Below, in pieces: positions 1-7,198 of a DNA stretch of 19,067 nucleotides (position 1 is the stretch's first letter; each line of letters starts with the position of its first letter). The stretch is taken from positions 1-19,067 of the forward strand of contig CAZVWJ010000050.1 in NCBI GenBank assembly GCA_964631325.1. Direction: 5' to 3'. Below the pieces are notes generated by a model. The model was given only the letters and a program-made list of their open reading frames with translations. It ran no database searches and was not told where the DNA came from. The position numbers and the translations under genes were made by a program. The stretch is from CAZVWJ01 sp964631325. Lineage in GTDB: Bacteria > T1Sed10-126.

Positions 1-111
1 AAACTTTAAACTTTAGCTACCAACCATTCCCACAGTGCCAGCCTCACAGTTTTTACATTTTGAGGGAGACTATCAGTTTCTTGAGCGAAATTGTTGCGTC
101 AAAAGGCCCTT
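1..111. repeat. 111-bp direct repeat, copy 1
   Basis: Positions 1-111 align without gaps to 1113-1223 (constant offset 1112) with six mismatches by eye, about 95% identity. Both copies start AAACTTTAAACTTTAGCTAC and end TTGCGTCAAAAGGCCCTT. The repeat may extend left of the window. Inside it CCTCA and TGAGG form a weak inverted repeat. No coding capacity is recognisable. The two copies bracket the DUF2283/DUF4258-like gene pair. Confidence 0.9.
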
Positions 112-243
112 TAAGACCCTTTTACCCCCATTTGTGCCTGCCCTGCGTGTAACGTGCCAAATCCAACTTATTTCTGCTTTTAGTATACAACAATTGTACT
201 TGTTTAGCGCCCCCTGTAACTGCGAATCATACTCCCTGTGAGA

Positions 244-320
244 CTCATTCTCGCAGCCATCCAGGCTGCTCTGAGGGTTACATTTTCAAAACCGGCTCAT
301 CCTGAGCCTTGAAAATGTAA
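244..320. repeat. Two adjacent hairpins (cruciform-capable inverted repeats)
   Basis: The first hairpin (244-275) has CTCA/TGAG outside and GCAGCC/GGCTGC (253-258 with 264-269) inside. The second (278-320) pairs TTACATTTTCAA (278-289) perfectly with 309-320 and GGCTCA (294-299) with TGAGCC (303-308), a total of 18 pairs with a four-base AACC bulge and a three-base loop. The right arm is followed by AAAATCC, not by a T run, so it is a poor intrinsic terminator on the plus strand. It could be a structured RNA, a REP-like element or a mobile-element end. Function unknown. Confidence 0.7.
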
Positions 321-675
321 AAATCCGTCAAACAGGGAGCACGATTCGCTATTCGATGAGGGATTTTAGAGATACGCTAAACACTTACCAACAATTATTA
401 CAGATTTCCCAAAGTAGTTTTCTACAGTAAAATCAAAACTAATTAGCTCGCTGATGGACGCAGATATACGCAGATTAACTTCACATTAAACATCAAAATC
501 AAACTATTATTACCACAGTGGTCACGGAGGAAATTCAATCATTTTGGTAGTACTTTTTTTAGTACTTGAGTGATCGATTGAGGGATTGAGTGGCAGCTAA
601 ACCTGGAGAGAAAGTGGATGGCACAGTCACAATATCAGGAGGCGGAGTTGGAAATCTACGCCTGTAATTAATCTT

Positions 676-873
676 TCAGGCTGCAAGTCCTTTCACAGTT
701 AGTTGATTTACATCAGTTAGTTCACTGGCATGCTCAAACGTAATTGCGCATACGTTTCCATCCTCACCCACATCCACAAGAGTGTTTTCATCAAGGTCAC
801 GCGTTTCTGCTATTTCTTCGCGGTTAAATTCTATATACAATGTATCAGTATCTTTAAAATAATTTACCTTCAT
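676..873 (-). CDS. DUF2283 family small protein
   Basis: This 65-residue protein matches the pattern of the DUF2283 family: MKVNYFKDTDTLYIEF at the N-terminus (Y-x-x-x-x-D-x-L-Y-I-x-F), then E-I-A-E-T-R-D-L-D and a hydrophobic G-x-V-x-x-I-x-x-E strand. The length is normal for the family. The start ATG is set by GGAG nine to ten bases upstream and overlaps the stop of the preceding gene as ATGA, so the two are translationally coupled. DUF2283 proteins are often encoded beside small RelE/BrnT-like or DUF4258 proteins, and such pairs are suspected toxin-antitoxin modules. In that reading this would be the antitoxin-like partner. No biochemical function is established for the family as far as I know. 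Confidence 0.85.
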   Translation of the reverse strand: MKVNYFKDTDTLYIEFNREEIAETRDLDENTLVDVGEDGNVCAITFEHASELTDVNQLTVKGLAA

Positions 874-1055
874 GGTTTAAAACTCCGATCAAAAAAAGCA
901 TTATGAACTGTTTCGCGATCTGAAAGCAAAATTACACGTAAATATTTTCCATCCATTTCTTCGATTTTCCCCCAGAGCCGAATACGTCCATCCTCCTGAA
1001 TCTGCTCGCAAACTGGAGATTCTATAACCCGCTGTATCCATTCATCCTTGATCAT
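870..1055 (-). CDS. Small DUF4258-like protein, upstream partner of the DUF2283 gene
   Basis: This 61-residue protein starts MIKDEWIQRVIESPV, has a central G-R-I-R-L-W-G-K-I block, then K-Y-L-R-V-I-L-L and ends E-T-V-H-N-A-F-F-D-R-S-F. The GRIR / KYLRV / TVHNAFFDR arrangement is typical of short proteins encoded immediately before DUF2283 genes, with a DUF4258/RelE-like flavour. The stop overlaps the DUF2283 start as ATGA. I see no good ribosome site upstream of its ATG, so the start is less certain than that of its partner. A toxin-like role (mRNA cleavage) is inferred from family resemblance and pairing only. The pair sits between two copies of a direct repeat, which suggests it arrived or was duplicated as a unit. 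Confidence 0.75.
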   Translation of the reverse strand: MIKDEWIQRVIESPVCEQIQEDGRIRLWGKIEEMDGKYLRVILLSDRETVHNAFFDRSFKP

Positions 1056-1112
1056 GGCACGATCAGGACGTTTACAGGTGCTTTTAAAATAATCAGTTTT
1101 GGGGTCGGAGTT

Positions 1113-1223
1113 AAACTTTAAACTTTAGCTACCAGCCATTCCCACAGGGCCAGCCTCACAGTTTTTACATTTTGAGGGGGACTATCAGCTTCCTGGGCGA
1201 AATTGTTGCGTCAAAAGGCCCTT
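1113..1223. repeat. 111-bp direct repeat, copy 2
   Basis: Second copy of the repeat at 1-111, same orientation, six mismatches, no gaps. After the end of the shared block the two sites diverge: copy 1 runs into AAGACCC, while copy 2 runs into CCCCAAGAGAGGGG, a short G/C hairpin (TTCCCC 1222-1227 with GGGGAA 1235-1240). Confidence 0.9.
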
Positions 1224-1260
1224 CCCCAAGAGAGGGGGAAAGTTCTTGCAGTAGACTCAC

Positions 1261-1332
1261 TAATACAGCCTTGAGTGCTATATCGTAGATACACATTATG
1301 CAAGAAATTCTATAATTTCGTGCACAATGAGG
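1261..1332. repeat. ~72-bp dispersed hairpin repeat, copy A
   Basis: Aligns without gaps to 14141-14212 with about nine mismatches (roughly 88% identity), same orientation, 12.9 kb apart. The core is a hairpin: CACATTATGCA (1292-1302) faces TGCACAATGAG (1321-1331), with an inner AAATT/AATTT stem (1305-1309 with 1314-1318). Copy A has mismatches in the outer stem where copy B is perfect. It lies 20 bp past the sufB stop, so transcripts of the suf operon would run through it. It has no T run of a standard terminator. It could be a REP/MITE-like element, a remnant of a hairpin-ended insertion sequence, or a 3'-end stabiliser. Confidence 0.85.
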
Positions 1333-1351
1333 TTAGAACCTGTGGAAAGAG

Positions 1352-2287
1352 TTATTCGCTGAGCATTCCTTCGATAATCAGATCAACTGCATCGTCCTCG
1401 GGGAGACCGCGGGACATCAGGGTTTCGAGCTGTTTGGAATCGACGGAACCAATCGCCGCTTCGTGAGTCACGTGGGCCTTCGGGTCGTTGACCTCGACGA
1501 TAGGCACGGCGCGGGCGACCGCCTCGTCCTGGACAATTTCCTTGCAGTCAACGTGGCCGCGGGCGTCTGGTGCTTCGGCAACCAACTCGTTGTCCACTTC
1601 AGCTTTCGCCCGGTCCTGGACGGCAATGTGCGAGGTAAGCGCACCGCGGGCTCCTTCACCTAATAAATTCCCGGTCTCTTTAATTAGAATCTCATCGTCA
1701 TTTTTGCCGTTGATCCGGGCGAGCATTTCAAAAACTCCGCCGGCGTAGCAATCCATCTCGTAATCAATATCTATCCGACCGACGCCACCGCGAATTAGTT
1801 CAAATTCCGTCTCAAAGCGGGCATCTTTTTCAATAGTCACTTCCGCCCGGGGAATAACGTTAACGCCGCCCTCGGGGCCGTGGACGTGGCGCTCAAAGTA
1901 AGAATAAGTAGCGCCTTCCTCAACAGTGATCCGGGCGTCCATCTCGTGGCGAACGTCCTCGGCGTTGGGAAAGGTGCAGTAGGCCTGGAAGTTCCCCTCG
2001 GCCTCTTCCTCAATTGTGATGTCAAGAATAATATGCTGACGGCCTTCAACCGGCAGCATACCAAAACAGATGTAGACGGGATTCTCCAGCACCGTGCCCG
2101 CCTCCAGGACAAAATCCGCTTCAACCGCCTCGCCCCGGGAACGGGCATCCACCTTTAAGCCGTCCACCAGGTGAGCGCCAACCACTTCATTGCCGTGAAT
2201 TTCTATATGAGCTTCATCCTCCGCCTGCGGACGGCAGACACCCCCGCCCAACGAATCGTAAAGCTGGTCGACAACCTCTGAACTCAT
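1352..2287 (-). CDS. sufB: SufB/SufD-type Fe-S cluster scaffold (short, SmsB-like)
   Basis: Scaffold partner of SufC in Fe-S cluster assembly, cytoplasmic. The 311 residues are shorter than classical SufB or SufD (about 400-490) and match the short archaeal/anaerobe form. The beta-helical core is followed by the conserved C-terminal block: C248 in VDCKEIV sits where SufB has its essential cysteine (C405 of E. coli), and H275 in VTHEAAIG sits near the SufD/SufB histidine. The end SRGLPEDDAVDLIIEGMLSE is the typical SufB/D helical tail. Because both residues are in one protein and no second SufB/D or SufU/SufS gene is adjacent, a homodimer with two SufC is likely, as in the two-gene SMS (SUF-like minimal) systems. 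The start overlaps the sufC stop as ATGA. Last gene of the operon; no terminator recognised before the hairpin repeat. Confidence 0.92.
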   Translation of the reverse strand: MSSEVVDQLYDSLGGGVCRPQAEDEAHIEIHGNEVVGAHLVDGLKVDARSRGEAVEADFVLEAGTVLENPVYICFGMLPVEGRQHIILDITIEEEAEGNFQAYCTFPNAEDVRHEMDARITVEEGATYSYFERHVHGPEGGVNVIPRAEVTIEKDARFETEFELIRGGVGRIDIDYEMDCYAGGVFEMLARINGKNDDEILIKETGNLLGEGARGALTSHIAVQDRAKAEVDNELVAEAPDARGHVDCKEIVQDEAVARAVPIVEVNDPKAHVTHEAAIGSVDSKQLETLMSRGLPEDDAVDLIIEGMLSE

Positions 2288-3036
2288 TTTCCCACCTCCA
2301 CATGTTCTGCGGCCTGCTTGAGCGTCGGATCCTTGCTATCGCAGGGCAGACACTCGTCTTCAAAGTAAGCACCGATTTTTTCCGTATCACCCTTGTCGAC
2401 AAGCTGGCCGGCACAGATCAAGAAAGCGTGGTCAGCCTGCTGGAGGACGGTCATGCTATGGGTGATAAGCAGAACCGTCACCCCCTGTTCCTTGAGGAGC
2501 TGAATTGCTTCAAATATTTTTTCCAGGGCACCGACATCAATCCCGGAATCAGGTTCATCGAGCAGAACTAAATCCGGTTCTATCATGAGGATACTGGCCA
2601 GTTCAACTCGTTTTCGTTCGCCGCCGCTGAGCGTCTCGTCGACGGCCCGATCCAAATAAACAGCCGGATCGAGGCCCACCTGGCGCAGTACTTCTTCCTG
2701 GCGCTGTTCGGATGGATTATCAACGCCACAGGAGATAAATTTTCGCAGCTTCAGGCCCTCGAAGCGGGCCGGCTCCTGCCAGGCCAGGGTAATTCCCCGC
2801 TCGGCGCGGGCGGCCGGGTCCAGGCCCCGGAGGGACTCGCCTTTGAATAAAATGTCGCCCTCAAGGTCCGTGTAGCCCTGCAAGCCCATAATTGCCTTGG
2901 CCATCGAGGACTTCCCGGCTCCGTTGGGGCCGATTATCGCGTGCACATGGTTCGCCCAGAAATCAATACTGAGCCCGTCAAGGATCTGGCTGTTATCAAT
3001 TTCCAGCGAAACGTCCTGCAGTTCCAGAATACCCAT
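2284..3036 (-). CDS. sufC: SufC, Fe-S assembly ABC-type ATPase
   Basis: ATPase that drives the SufB-type scaffold, soluble and not a transporter. The 250-residue length is standard. Walker A is GPNGAGKS (36-43), Q-loop area around WQEP (86-89), signature LSGGE (136-140), Walker B LVLLDEP (156-162) followed by the SufC-typical D-S-G-I-D, and the switch histidine is in ITH (193). AAAGGAG ten bases upstream supports the ATG. The gene overlaps sufB by ATGA and is 112 bp downstream of the LURP-like gene, with an 8-bp G/C hairpin in the gap. Fe-S demand is obvious locally: the hydrogenase and the U32 protein are both cluster-rich. Assignment to SufC rather than another ABC ATPase rests on the DSGID motif and the sufB neighbour. 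Confidence 0.95.
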   Translation of the reverse strand: MGILELQDVSLEIDNSQILDGLSIDFWANHVHAIIGPNGAGKSSMAKAIMGLQGYTDLEGDILFKGESLRGLDPAARAERGITLAWQEPARFEGLKLRKFISCGVDNPSEQRQEEVLRQVGLDPAVYLDRAVDETLSGGERKRVELASILMIEPDLVLLDEPDSGIDVGALEKIFEAIQLLKEQGVTVLLITHSMTVLQQADHAFLICAGQLVDKGDTEKIGAYFEDECLPCDSKDPTLKQAAEHVEVGK

Positions 3037-3090
3037 AAATTAACAGCTCCTTTAGGTTGTCTCTCTGAACCCTTTCACCCCCACCTTAGT

Positions 3091-3111
3091 CCTCCCCCAT
3101 CGAGGGGGAGG
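3091..3111. repeat. G/C inverted repeat between LURP-like gene and sufC
   Basis: CCTCCCCC (3091-3098) pairs perfectly with GGGGGAGG (3104-3111) around a five-base loop. On the minus (transcribed) strand the right arm is followed by ACTAAGG, not a T run, so intrinsic termination is doubtful. It may partly insulate sufCB from upstream transcription or be a REP-like element. A similar but weaker TTCCCC/GGGGAA hairpin occurs at 1222-1240. Confidence 0.6.
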
Positions 3112-3147
3112 AGATAAAAACATTCTAAAATTTCGTTAAGTTAAAGT

Positions 3148-3729
3148 TCAGTCCTGTTTGCCTTCGATTCCACCGAGCAGGACGGCCGCGGCGATAGCGA
3201 GGCGCCGGTCGAGCTGTTGGCCGTCCGGGTCAGCCGAAAGGTCAATCTCCAGCTTGTATATAAACGGGTTGAAATTCTGACTGAAAGTGGCGACAGTGCG
3301 ATTATCAACTTCCAGGTTGTAAGTCTGGGGTATCAGGTTGATCACAAAGCGCCGGATCAAAGAGAGAAGCAGGCTGTCTTCTTTTAAAGTCCCGATTTCG
3401 TTACCGGCGGAATCGAGAAAAACCCACTCGTCCTTGACCAACGATTTCATCCCTTTTCGCTTGACCGCTCCGACTTCTTCACCCGTCTGCGGATCGGTTA
3501 CGGTGTATTTGGCACCAAAATCAAGGATCTGGTCGGTTTTTATCACGAGCAGTTCCTCGTCCATCTCTTCACTACCGTAAACCCGGAGGTCTTCTTTCAG
3601 TTTTAGCCCTTTCATTTTCGAATAAAAAACCTGCTGATCGCGGTCGTCGTAAATATAAAAATCATTCCCGAATATTTTAAAGAATTTCCGGCGCAGTCGA
3701 TATCGATCACGCATAAATCGCTCATCCAT
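3148..3729 (-). CDS. LURP-one-related / phospholipid scramblase-like protein
   Basis: With the ATG at 3729 the protein has 193 residues. The sequence shows the tubby/LOR-fold pattern: an early R-Y-R-L-R-R-K-F-F-K-I-F-G-N-D-F-Y-I stretch, then I-Y-D-D-R-D-Q-Q-V-F-Y-S, a repeated strand-turn pattern, and a C-terminal hydrophobic helix (about 175-188, A-I-A-A-A-V-L-L-G-G-I). That layout is typical of bacterial LURP-one-related proteins (YxjI-like). The first possible start, GTG at 3738, has no ribosome site. The ATG at 3729 has AGGAAG eight bases upstream, so I use it. No enzyme activity is known for bacterial members; lipid binding or membrane association is suspected from the scramblase relationship. 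It lies 20 bp downstream of the aldo/keto reductase-like gene and 112 bp before sufC, possibly all one transcript. Confidence 0.8.
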   Translation of the reverse strand: MDERFMRDRYRLRRKFFKIFGNDFYIYDDRDQQVFYSKMKGLKLKEDLRVYGSEEMDEELLVIKTDQILDFGAKYTVTDPQTGEEVGAVKRKGMKSLVKDEWVFLDSAGNEIGTLKEDSLLLSLIRRFVINLIPQTYNLEVDNRTVATFSQNFNPFIYKLEIDLSADPDGQQLDRRLAIAAAVLLGGIEGKQD

Positions 3730-3758
3730 TGCAAACACTTCCTTTGAAAAGTTGTGAT

Positions 3759-4727
3759 TTACTCCTGGTGTGGCGGAGTAACAAATTCCGTTTCTATATT
3801 ATCACCGATATTTTTCCGGGCCATCTCCGCTATTTCCTCCACCTGTTTTTCGCTTAGATTCACGCCCTGGGCGGCACCGACAACTTCCACCTGAGGACGG
3901 TTGTGGGCAACCGCCAGAGAATGCGTGATTCCTTCCTGGGCCAGGGCCCACGAAATTAAGACTGAAGCAAGAGGTTGGGTAATCCCCTCTTCCTTGAGAT
4001 AGCCAGAAATTTCCCGGACCGTCCGACGATATTTTGAGAAATTTTTCTCCACTTCAGGCAAGCGGTTTTTCAGGGTATCAAACTCCAGTTCTCCCCGGTT
4101 CAGAAATTCATCAGTAAGCAGGCCTCGACAGAGAACTCCATAAGTGAGCGTACTTATCTCATTTTTCTTGCAGTAGGGAATATAATCGTTTTCAGCCTGG
4201 CGCTGGAAGAGACTGTAAGGAAATTGAATCAGGTCTACTGAGCCGCCCTGACGGGCCGTTTCAATCTGTTCGACGGAAAAGTTGGTCAGACCGGTAAAGC
4301 GGACCAGGCCCTCCCGTTTCAAGTCCGCCAGGGCCCCAATTGTCTCGTCAAAAGGAATCTCTCCGTCCGGCCAGTAAATCTGATAACAGTCTATGGTTTC
4401 GACCCCGAGCAGTTCCAGGCTAGCCTCTACTCCGTCCCGAATTGCCTCCGGAGAACCGTCGGGAACAATCTGGCCATCCGAGTCCCACTCCACTCCACCT
4501 TTAGTAATCACAAACAGGTTTTCCCGGCACTCTTTCTGGCGCAGTTGCTTGCCGACCCGCTGTTCAACCCGACCAAGGCCAATTGTATTTACTATCTCCA
4601 GCAAATTTATTCCGCCCGCCAGCGCCGTATCAATAATAGTAGAAATGGGCGCGGAACCGTGCACTAGCTCCTTTACTCCCAGCCGTAACCCTACCCCAAC
4701 TTCACTTAAATCATCAAGCTCAATCAT
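3759..4727 (-). CDS. Aldo/keto reductase-fold protein with degenerate catalytic tetrad
   Basis: This 322-residue protein covers a full TIM-barrel aldo/keto reductase: GINLLEIVNTIGLG near the N-terminus, ITKGG (74-78), a DCYQIYWPDGEIPFDETI block (113-130), an RFTGLTNFS strand and a C-terminal SVLISWALAQEGIT-like cofactor region. Family members use Asp-Tyr-Lys-His. Here the aspartate position is E44, the tyrosine position is I49, K76 is kept, and the histidine position in QI-H-WPD is Y118 (TAC codon). Three of four catalytic residues are therefore replaced, and the frame is intact. This points to a non-catalytic or re-purposed protein rather than a reductase. GGAGGT six bases before ATG fixes the start. 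An ATAAGTA/TACTTAT inverted repeat lies in its leader. It may share a transcript with the LURP-like gene. Confidence 0.88.
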   Translation of the reverse strand: MIELDDLSEVGVGLRLGVKELVHGSAPISTIIDTALAGGINLLEIVNTIGLGRVEQRVGKQLRQKECRENLFVITKGGVEWDSDGQIVPDGSPEAIRDGVEASLELLGVETIDCYQIYWPDGEIPFDETIGALADLKREGLVRFTGLTNFSVEQIETARQGGSVDLIQFPYSLFQRQAENDYIPYCKKNEISTLTYGVLCRGLLTDEFLNRGELEFDTLKNRLPEVEKNFSKYRRTVREISGYLKEEGITQPLASVLISWALAQEGITHSLAVAHNRPQVEVVGAAQGVNLSEKQVEEIAEMARKNIGDNIETEFVTPPHQE

Positions 4728-4770
4728 TGCAATACCTCCGAAGATGAGCGGAGTTTATAGTTTTCGGTTA

Positions 4771-4788
4771 ATAAGTAAAGCTACTTAT
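4771..4788. promoter_or_regulatory. Inverted repeat in the leader of the aldo/keto reductase-like gene
   Basis: ATAAGTA (4771-4777) and TACTTAT (4782-4788) form a perfect 7-bp inverted repeat with a four-base spacer, 44 bp before the ATG at 4727. It is a plausible operator or weak leader hairpin. A TATAGT hexamer lies about 25 bases further upstream on the minus strand, but no convincing -35 element accompanies it. Confidence 0.35.
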
Positions 4789-4946
4789 CCTGCTCTAACA
4801 GCAAACTATACACATAGACTCCATATTCAGATAATCTTAAAAAAAGAATATCAGATAGAACCTATTTATATTAACTGAAGAATGGAAAATGACCAAGAAA
4901 AACGGGGGAAGTAGCCTAACTCAACTAAATCCTATCCGTGTAACTC

Positions 4947-5438
4947 TTATGATTCAGGCTCGTAACCGTAGTCGGCGAGTATGTCGGGGACGTCGTCGGG
5001 GGTGACTTTACCGTAAACTTTTTCATCCACTATTACCACTGGTGCGCGGGCACAGGCGCCCACACAACGGGCGTCAGTAACAGAAAACTTACCGTCTTCG
5101 GTCGGTTCCTCCGGTTCTACTCCCAACTCCTCAAGGAACCGGTCAAAAACGGCGCCGGCGCCGCGGACGTGGCAGGCGGTGCCGGTGCAAATTACAATCT
5201 CGTGTTCCCCGGCGGGCGAAAAATTAAAGAAATGATAGAAAGAGGCCACACCGGTAACCTTCGCATAAGGAACCTGCAGAGTGCGGGCCACTTCATCCAG
5301 GTGGTCCCGGGAGAGATAGCCGTATTCCTCCTGGACCCGGCGCAGGGCGGGGATCAAATAACTTTCCGGCCGGTCTGACTGGCGATATTCTTCTAATTTT
5401 GAATGTATTTCTTCGTTCAGACACTGTTTTCCACTCAT
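4947..5438 (-). CDS. hydC: NuoE-like [2Fe-2S] subunit of NAD-linked [FeFe] hydrogenase
   Basis: This 163-residue thioredoxin-fold subunit binds one [2Fe-2S] cluster through C84 and C89 (CTGTAC) and C125 and C129 (CVGAC), the NuoE pattern. The N-terminal helical part has the family's L-I-P-A-L-R-R-V-Q-E-E-Y-G-Y-L and V-T-G-V-A-S-F-Y-H-F-F blocks. It would pass electrons between the NuoF-like subunit and the hydrogenase in the cytoplasmic complex. Its ATG overlaps the hydA stop as ATGA, making it the last gene of hydB-hydA-hydC. In the better-known operons (for example Thermotoga) the NuoE-like gene comes first, so the order is different here. I see no terminator in the 219 bp before the next gene. 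Confidence 0.93.
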   Translation of the reverse strand: MSGKQCLNEEIHSKLEEYRQSDRPESYLIPALRRVQEEYGYLSRDHLDEVARTLQVPYAKVTGVASFYHFFNFSPAGEHEIVICTGTACHVRGAGAVFDRFLEELGVEPEEPTEDGKFSVTDARCVGACARAPVVIVDEKVYGKVTPDDVPDILADYGYEPES

Positions 5439-7198
5439 TTTATTCCCTGCCTTTCCGCCGGCGTATAAGAGGTATGGAGAAGCTCGTGTGCCCGGTCACT
5501 GTTAGGTTCACCGAAAAAATAACTGTAGAGTTCAGTAATATCCGGATTTTCGTGCGGCTTTCGCACTTTCTTGGTGGCGTCGATGGAATAGAGCGCCTTG
5601 GCCCGTTTCTTAACCAGCTCCGGATCCAGGGCGAAAGTATCCTTGGGCGGATAAGGCTGGCCGCCGCCCCCGACACAACCCCCCGGGCAGGCCATAATTT
5701 CAATCAGGTGATATTCCTTTTCGCCGCTCTGCAGTCGTTCAAATAATTTTTTAGCGTTCTGCAGTCCGTTGGCCACGCCAATGTTGACGGTGTCCCCGTC
5801 CAGTTCAACCGAAGCTTCGCGCAACCCCTCCACACCCCGCACCTGCATGAAATCAAGCTCGGTCAACTCTTCCCCGGTGAACCGTTCATAAGCAGTGCGC
5901 AGGGCGGCCTCGGTTACTCCCCCGGTAGTCCCAAAAATATCGCCGCCGCCCGAGGACTGCCCCAGCGGCCGGTCGAACTGGCTGTCGGGCAGGTTGCGAA
6001 AATCAACCCCCATGCACTTACACATCCAGATCAGTTCCCTGGTTGTCAGCACCGCGTCCGTGTACGGAGCGCCCCAGGGAGCTTCGTGTTCCGGCCGGGC
6101 GGCCTCGTATTTTTTCGCCGTACAGGGCATGGTGGCAACCGAATATATCTGTTCGGGGGCGATTTCCTTCTGATCAGCATAGTAAGTTTTAATCAGCGAG
6201 GAAAGCATACTCATCGGTGATTTACAGGTGGAAGCGTGGGGGATCAGCTCCGGGTAAAAAGTCTCCAGGAAACTGATCCAGCCCGGCGAACAGGAAGTGA
6301 TCAGGGGCAACTTTTCGCCCGAGCGAAAGCGGTTAAGAAATTCGTCGGCCTCCTCGACGATAGTTAAATCAGCCCCGAAATCTGTATCAAAGACAGTGTC
6401 GAACCCCATCAGGTTGAGGGCGGTAACCATCTTGCCGGTAACCGGCGTCCCGGGCTCGTAGCCAAACCCCTCGCCCAGTGCCGCCCGGATCGAAGGAGCG
6501 GTCTGGACAACGACGTGCAGATCCGGGTCAGCCAGGGCCTCGAGTACCTCGTCGGTAACATTGTTTTCCACAATTGAGGCGGTCGGGCAGACGTTGGCAC
6601 ACTGGCCGCAGTGAATACAGACCGACTCCATGATATCAACGTTATGAGCGGGAGCGGCAACACTCTCGAACCCACGAAACTGGGGCCAGAGATTGGTTAC
6701 TCCCTGGACCTCGTCGCAGACCCGCACACAGCGGCCGCAGAGAATACATTTTTCCGGGTTCCGGTGAATTGCCGGAGAAGAATTATCCTCGGGAAAACGT
6801 TTCCTGTCCCCTTCAAAAAGCCGTTCCCGCACCCCGAGACTGTAAGCGAGATCCTGCAGTTCACAGTTACCGTCGCGGTCACAGGTCTGGCAGTCCTGGG
6901 GGTGGTTATCAAGAATCAGTTCAACTATGTCCCGCCGGTGCCGGCGTAAGCGCGGGGAAGTGGTTTTGACGACCATCCCTTCCTCGGCCGGAGTCGAACA
7001 GGAGGCCGCCATAGTTTCACGTTTTTCCAACTCCACCACGCAGATCCGGCAGGCCCCGAGGGTACTCAGTTCCGGGTGATAGCAGAGCCGGGGGATATGG
7101 ACGCCGACCCGGTCAGCCGCGTCCATTATCGTCGCCCCCGAATCAACCTCAGTTTGCATACCGTCAATAATCAGACTTATCTTTTCGTTGTCAGCCAT
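5435..7198 (-). CDS. hydA: [FeFe] hydrogenase catalytic subunit (NAD(H)-linked, group A)
   Basis: Catalytic subunit that makes or oxidises H2 in the cytoplasm. The 587 residues run: N-terminal [2Fe-2S] domain (C39, C50, C53, C67); His/Cys [4Fe-4S] site (H99, C103, C106, C112); two ferredoxin [4Fe-4S] sites (C151/154/157/161 and C194/197/200/204); H-cluster motifs TSCSPGW (301-307), MPCTAKKYE (357-365) and IMACPGGCVGGGGQP (501-515) with ligands C303, C359, C504, C508. After the first H-cluster cysteine there is S304 where many prototypical enzymes have the proton-relay cysteine. Gene order and modular make-up fit a trimeric NAD-linked, possibly electron-bifurcating hydrogenase. Start overlaps the hydB stop as TAATG. 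The hydEFG maturases are not in this window and must be elsewhere. Confidence 0.96.
   Translation of the reverse strand: MADNEKISLIIDGMQTEVDSGATIMDAADRVGVHIPRLCYHPELSTLGACRICVVELEKRETMAASCSTPAEEGMVVKTTSPRLRRHRRDIVELILDNHPQDCQTCDRDGNCELQDLAYSLGVRERLFEGDRKRFPEDNSSPAIHRNPEKCILCGRCVRVCDEVQGVTNLWPQFRGFESVAAPAHNVDIMESVCIHCGQCANVCPTASIVENNVTDEVLEALADPDLHVVVQTAPSIRAALGEGFGYEPGTPVTGKMVTALNLMGFDTVFDTDFGADLTIVEEADEFLNRFRSGEKLPLITSCSPGWISFLETFYPELIPHASTCKSPMSMLSSLIKTYYADQKEIAPEQIYSVATMPCTAKKYEAARPEHEAPWGAPYTDAVLTTRELIWMCKCMGVDFRNLPDSQFDRPLGQSSGGGDIFGTTGGVTEAALRTAYERFTGEELTELDFMQVRGVEGLREASVELDGDTVNIGVANGLQNAKKLFERLQSGEKEYHLIEIMACPGGCVGGGGQPYPPKDTFALDPELVKKRAKALYSIDATKKVRKPHENPDITELYSYFFGEPNSDRAHELLHTSYTPAERQGIK

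Larger units (their letters stand above)
1..675. other. Intergenic, repeat-rich left end
   Basis: I see no credible gene in this stretch. Open frames here are short, lack a ribosome site and run through repeats. It holds the first copy of the 111-bp direct repeat (1-111), two adjacent hairpins (244-320), and AT-rich DNA. Around 449-475 is a passage of the type CTGATGGACGCAGAT followed by ACGCAGATT, and near 513-531 an ACCACAGTGGTCACGGAGG passage. Both resemble low-complexity repeats scattered in intergenic DNA of many environmental bacteria. The minus-strand gene pair at 676-1055 ends at its right border. Confidence 0.6.

Noticed and set aside
35..241. Plus-strand frame of 68 codons at the left end
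   Set aside because: It starts inside the 111-bp direct repeat, has no ribosome site and its composition is not protein-like; the second repeat copy does not preserve a matching frame.
1275..2158. Several plus-strand frames opposite sufB
   Set aside because: They are antisense shadows of the well-supported SufB coding frame and lack ribosome sites and recognisable motifs.
3091..3111. G/C hairpin as intrinsic terminator before sufC
   Set aside because: The stem is perfect, but no T run follows it on the transcribed strand, so I list it only as an inverted repeat.
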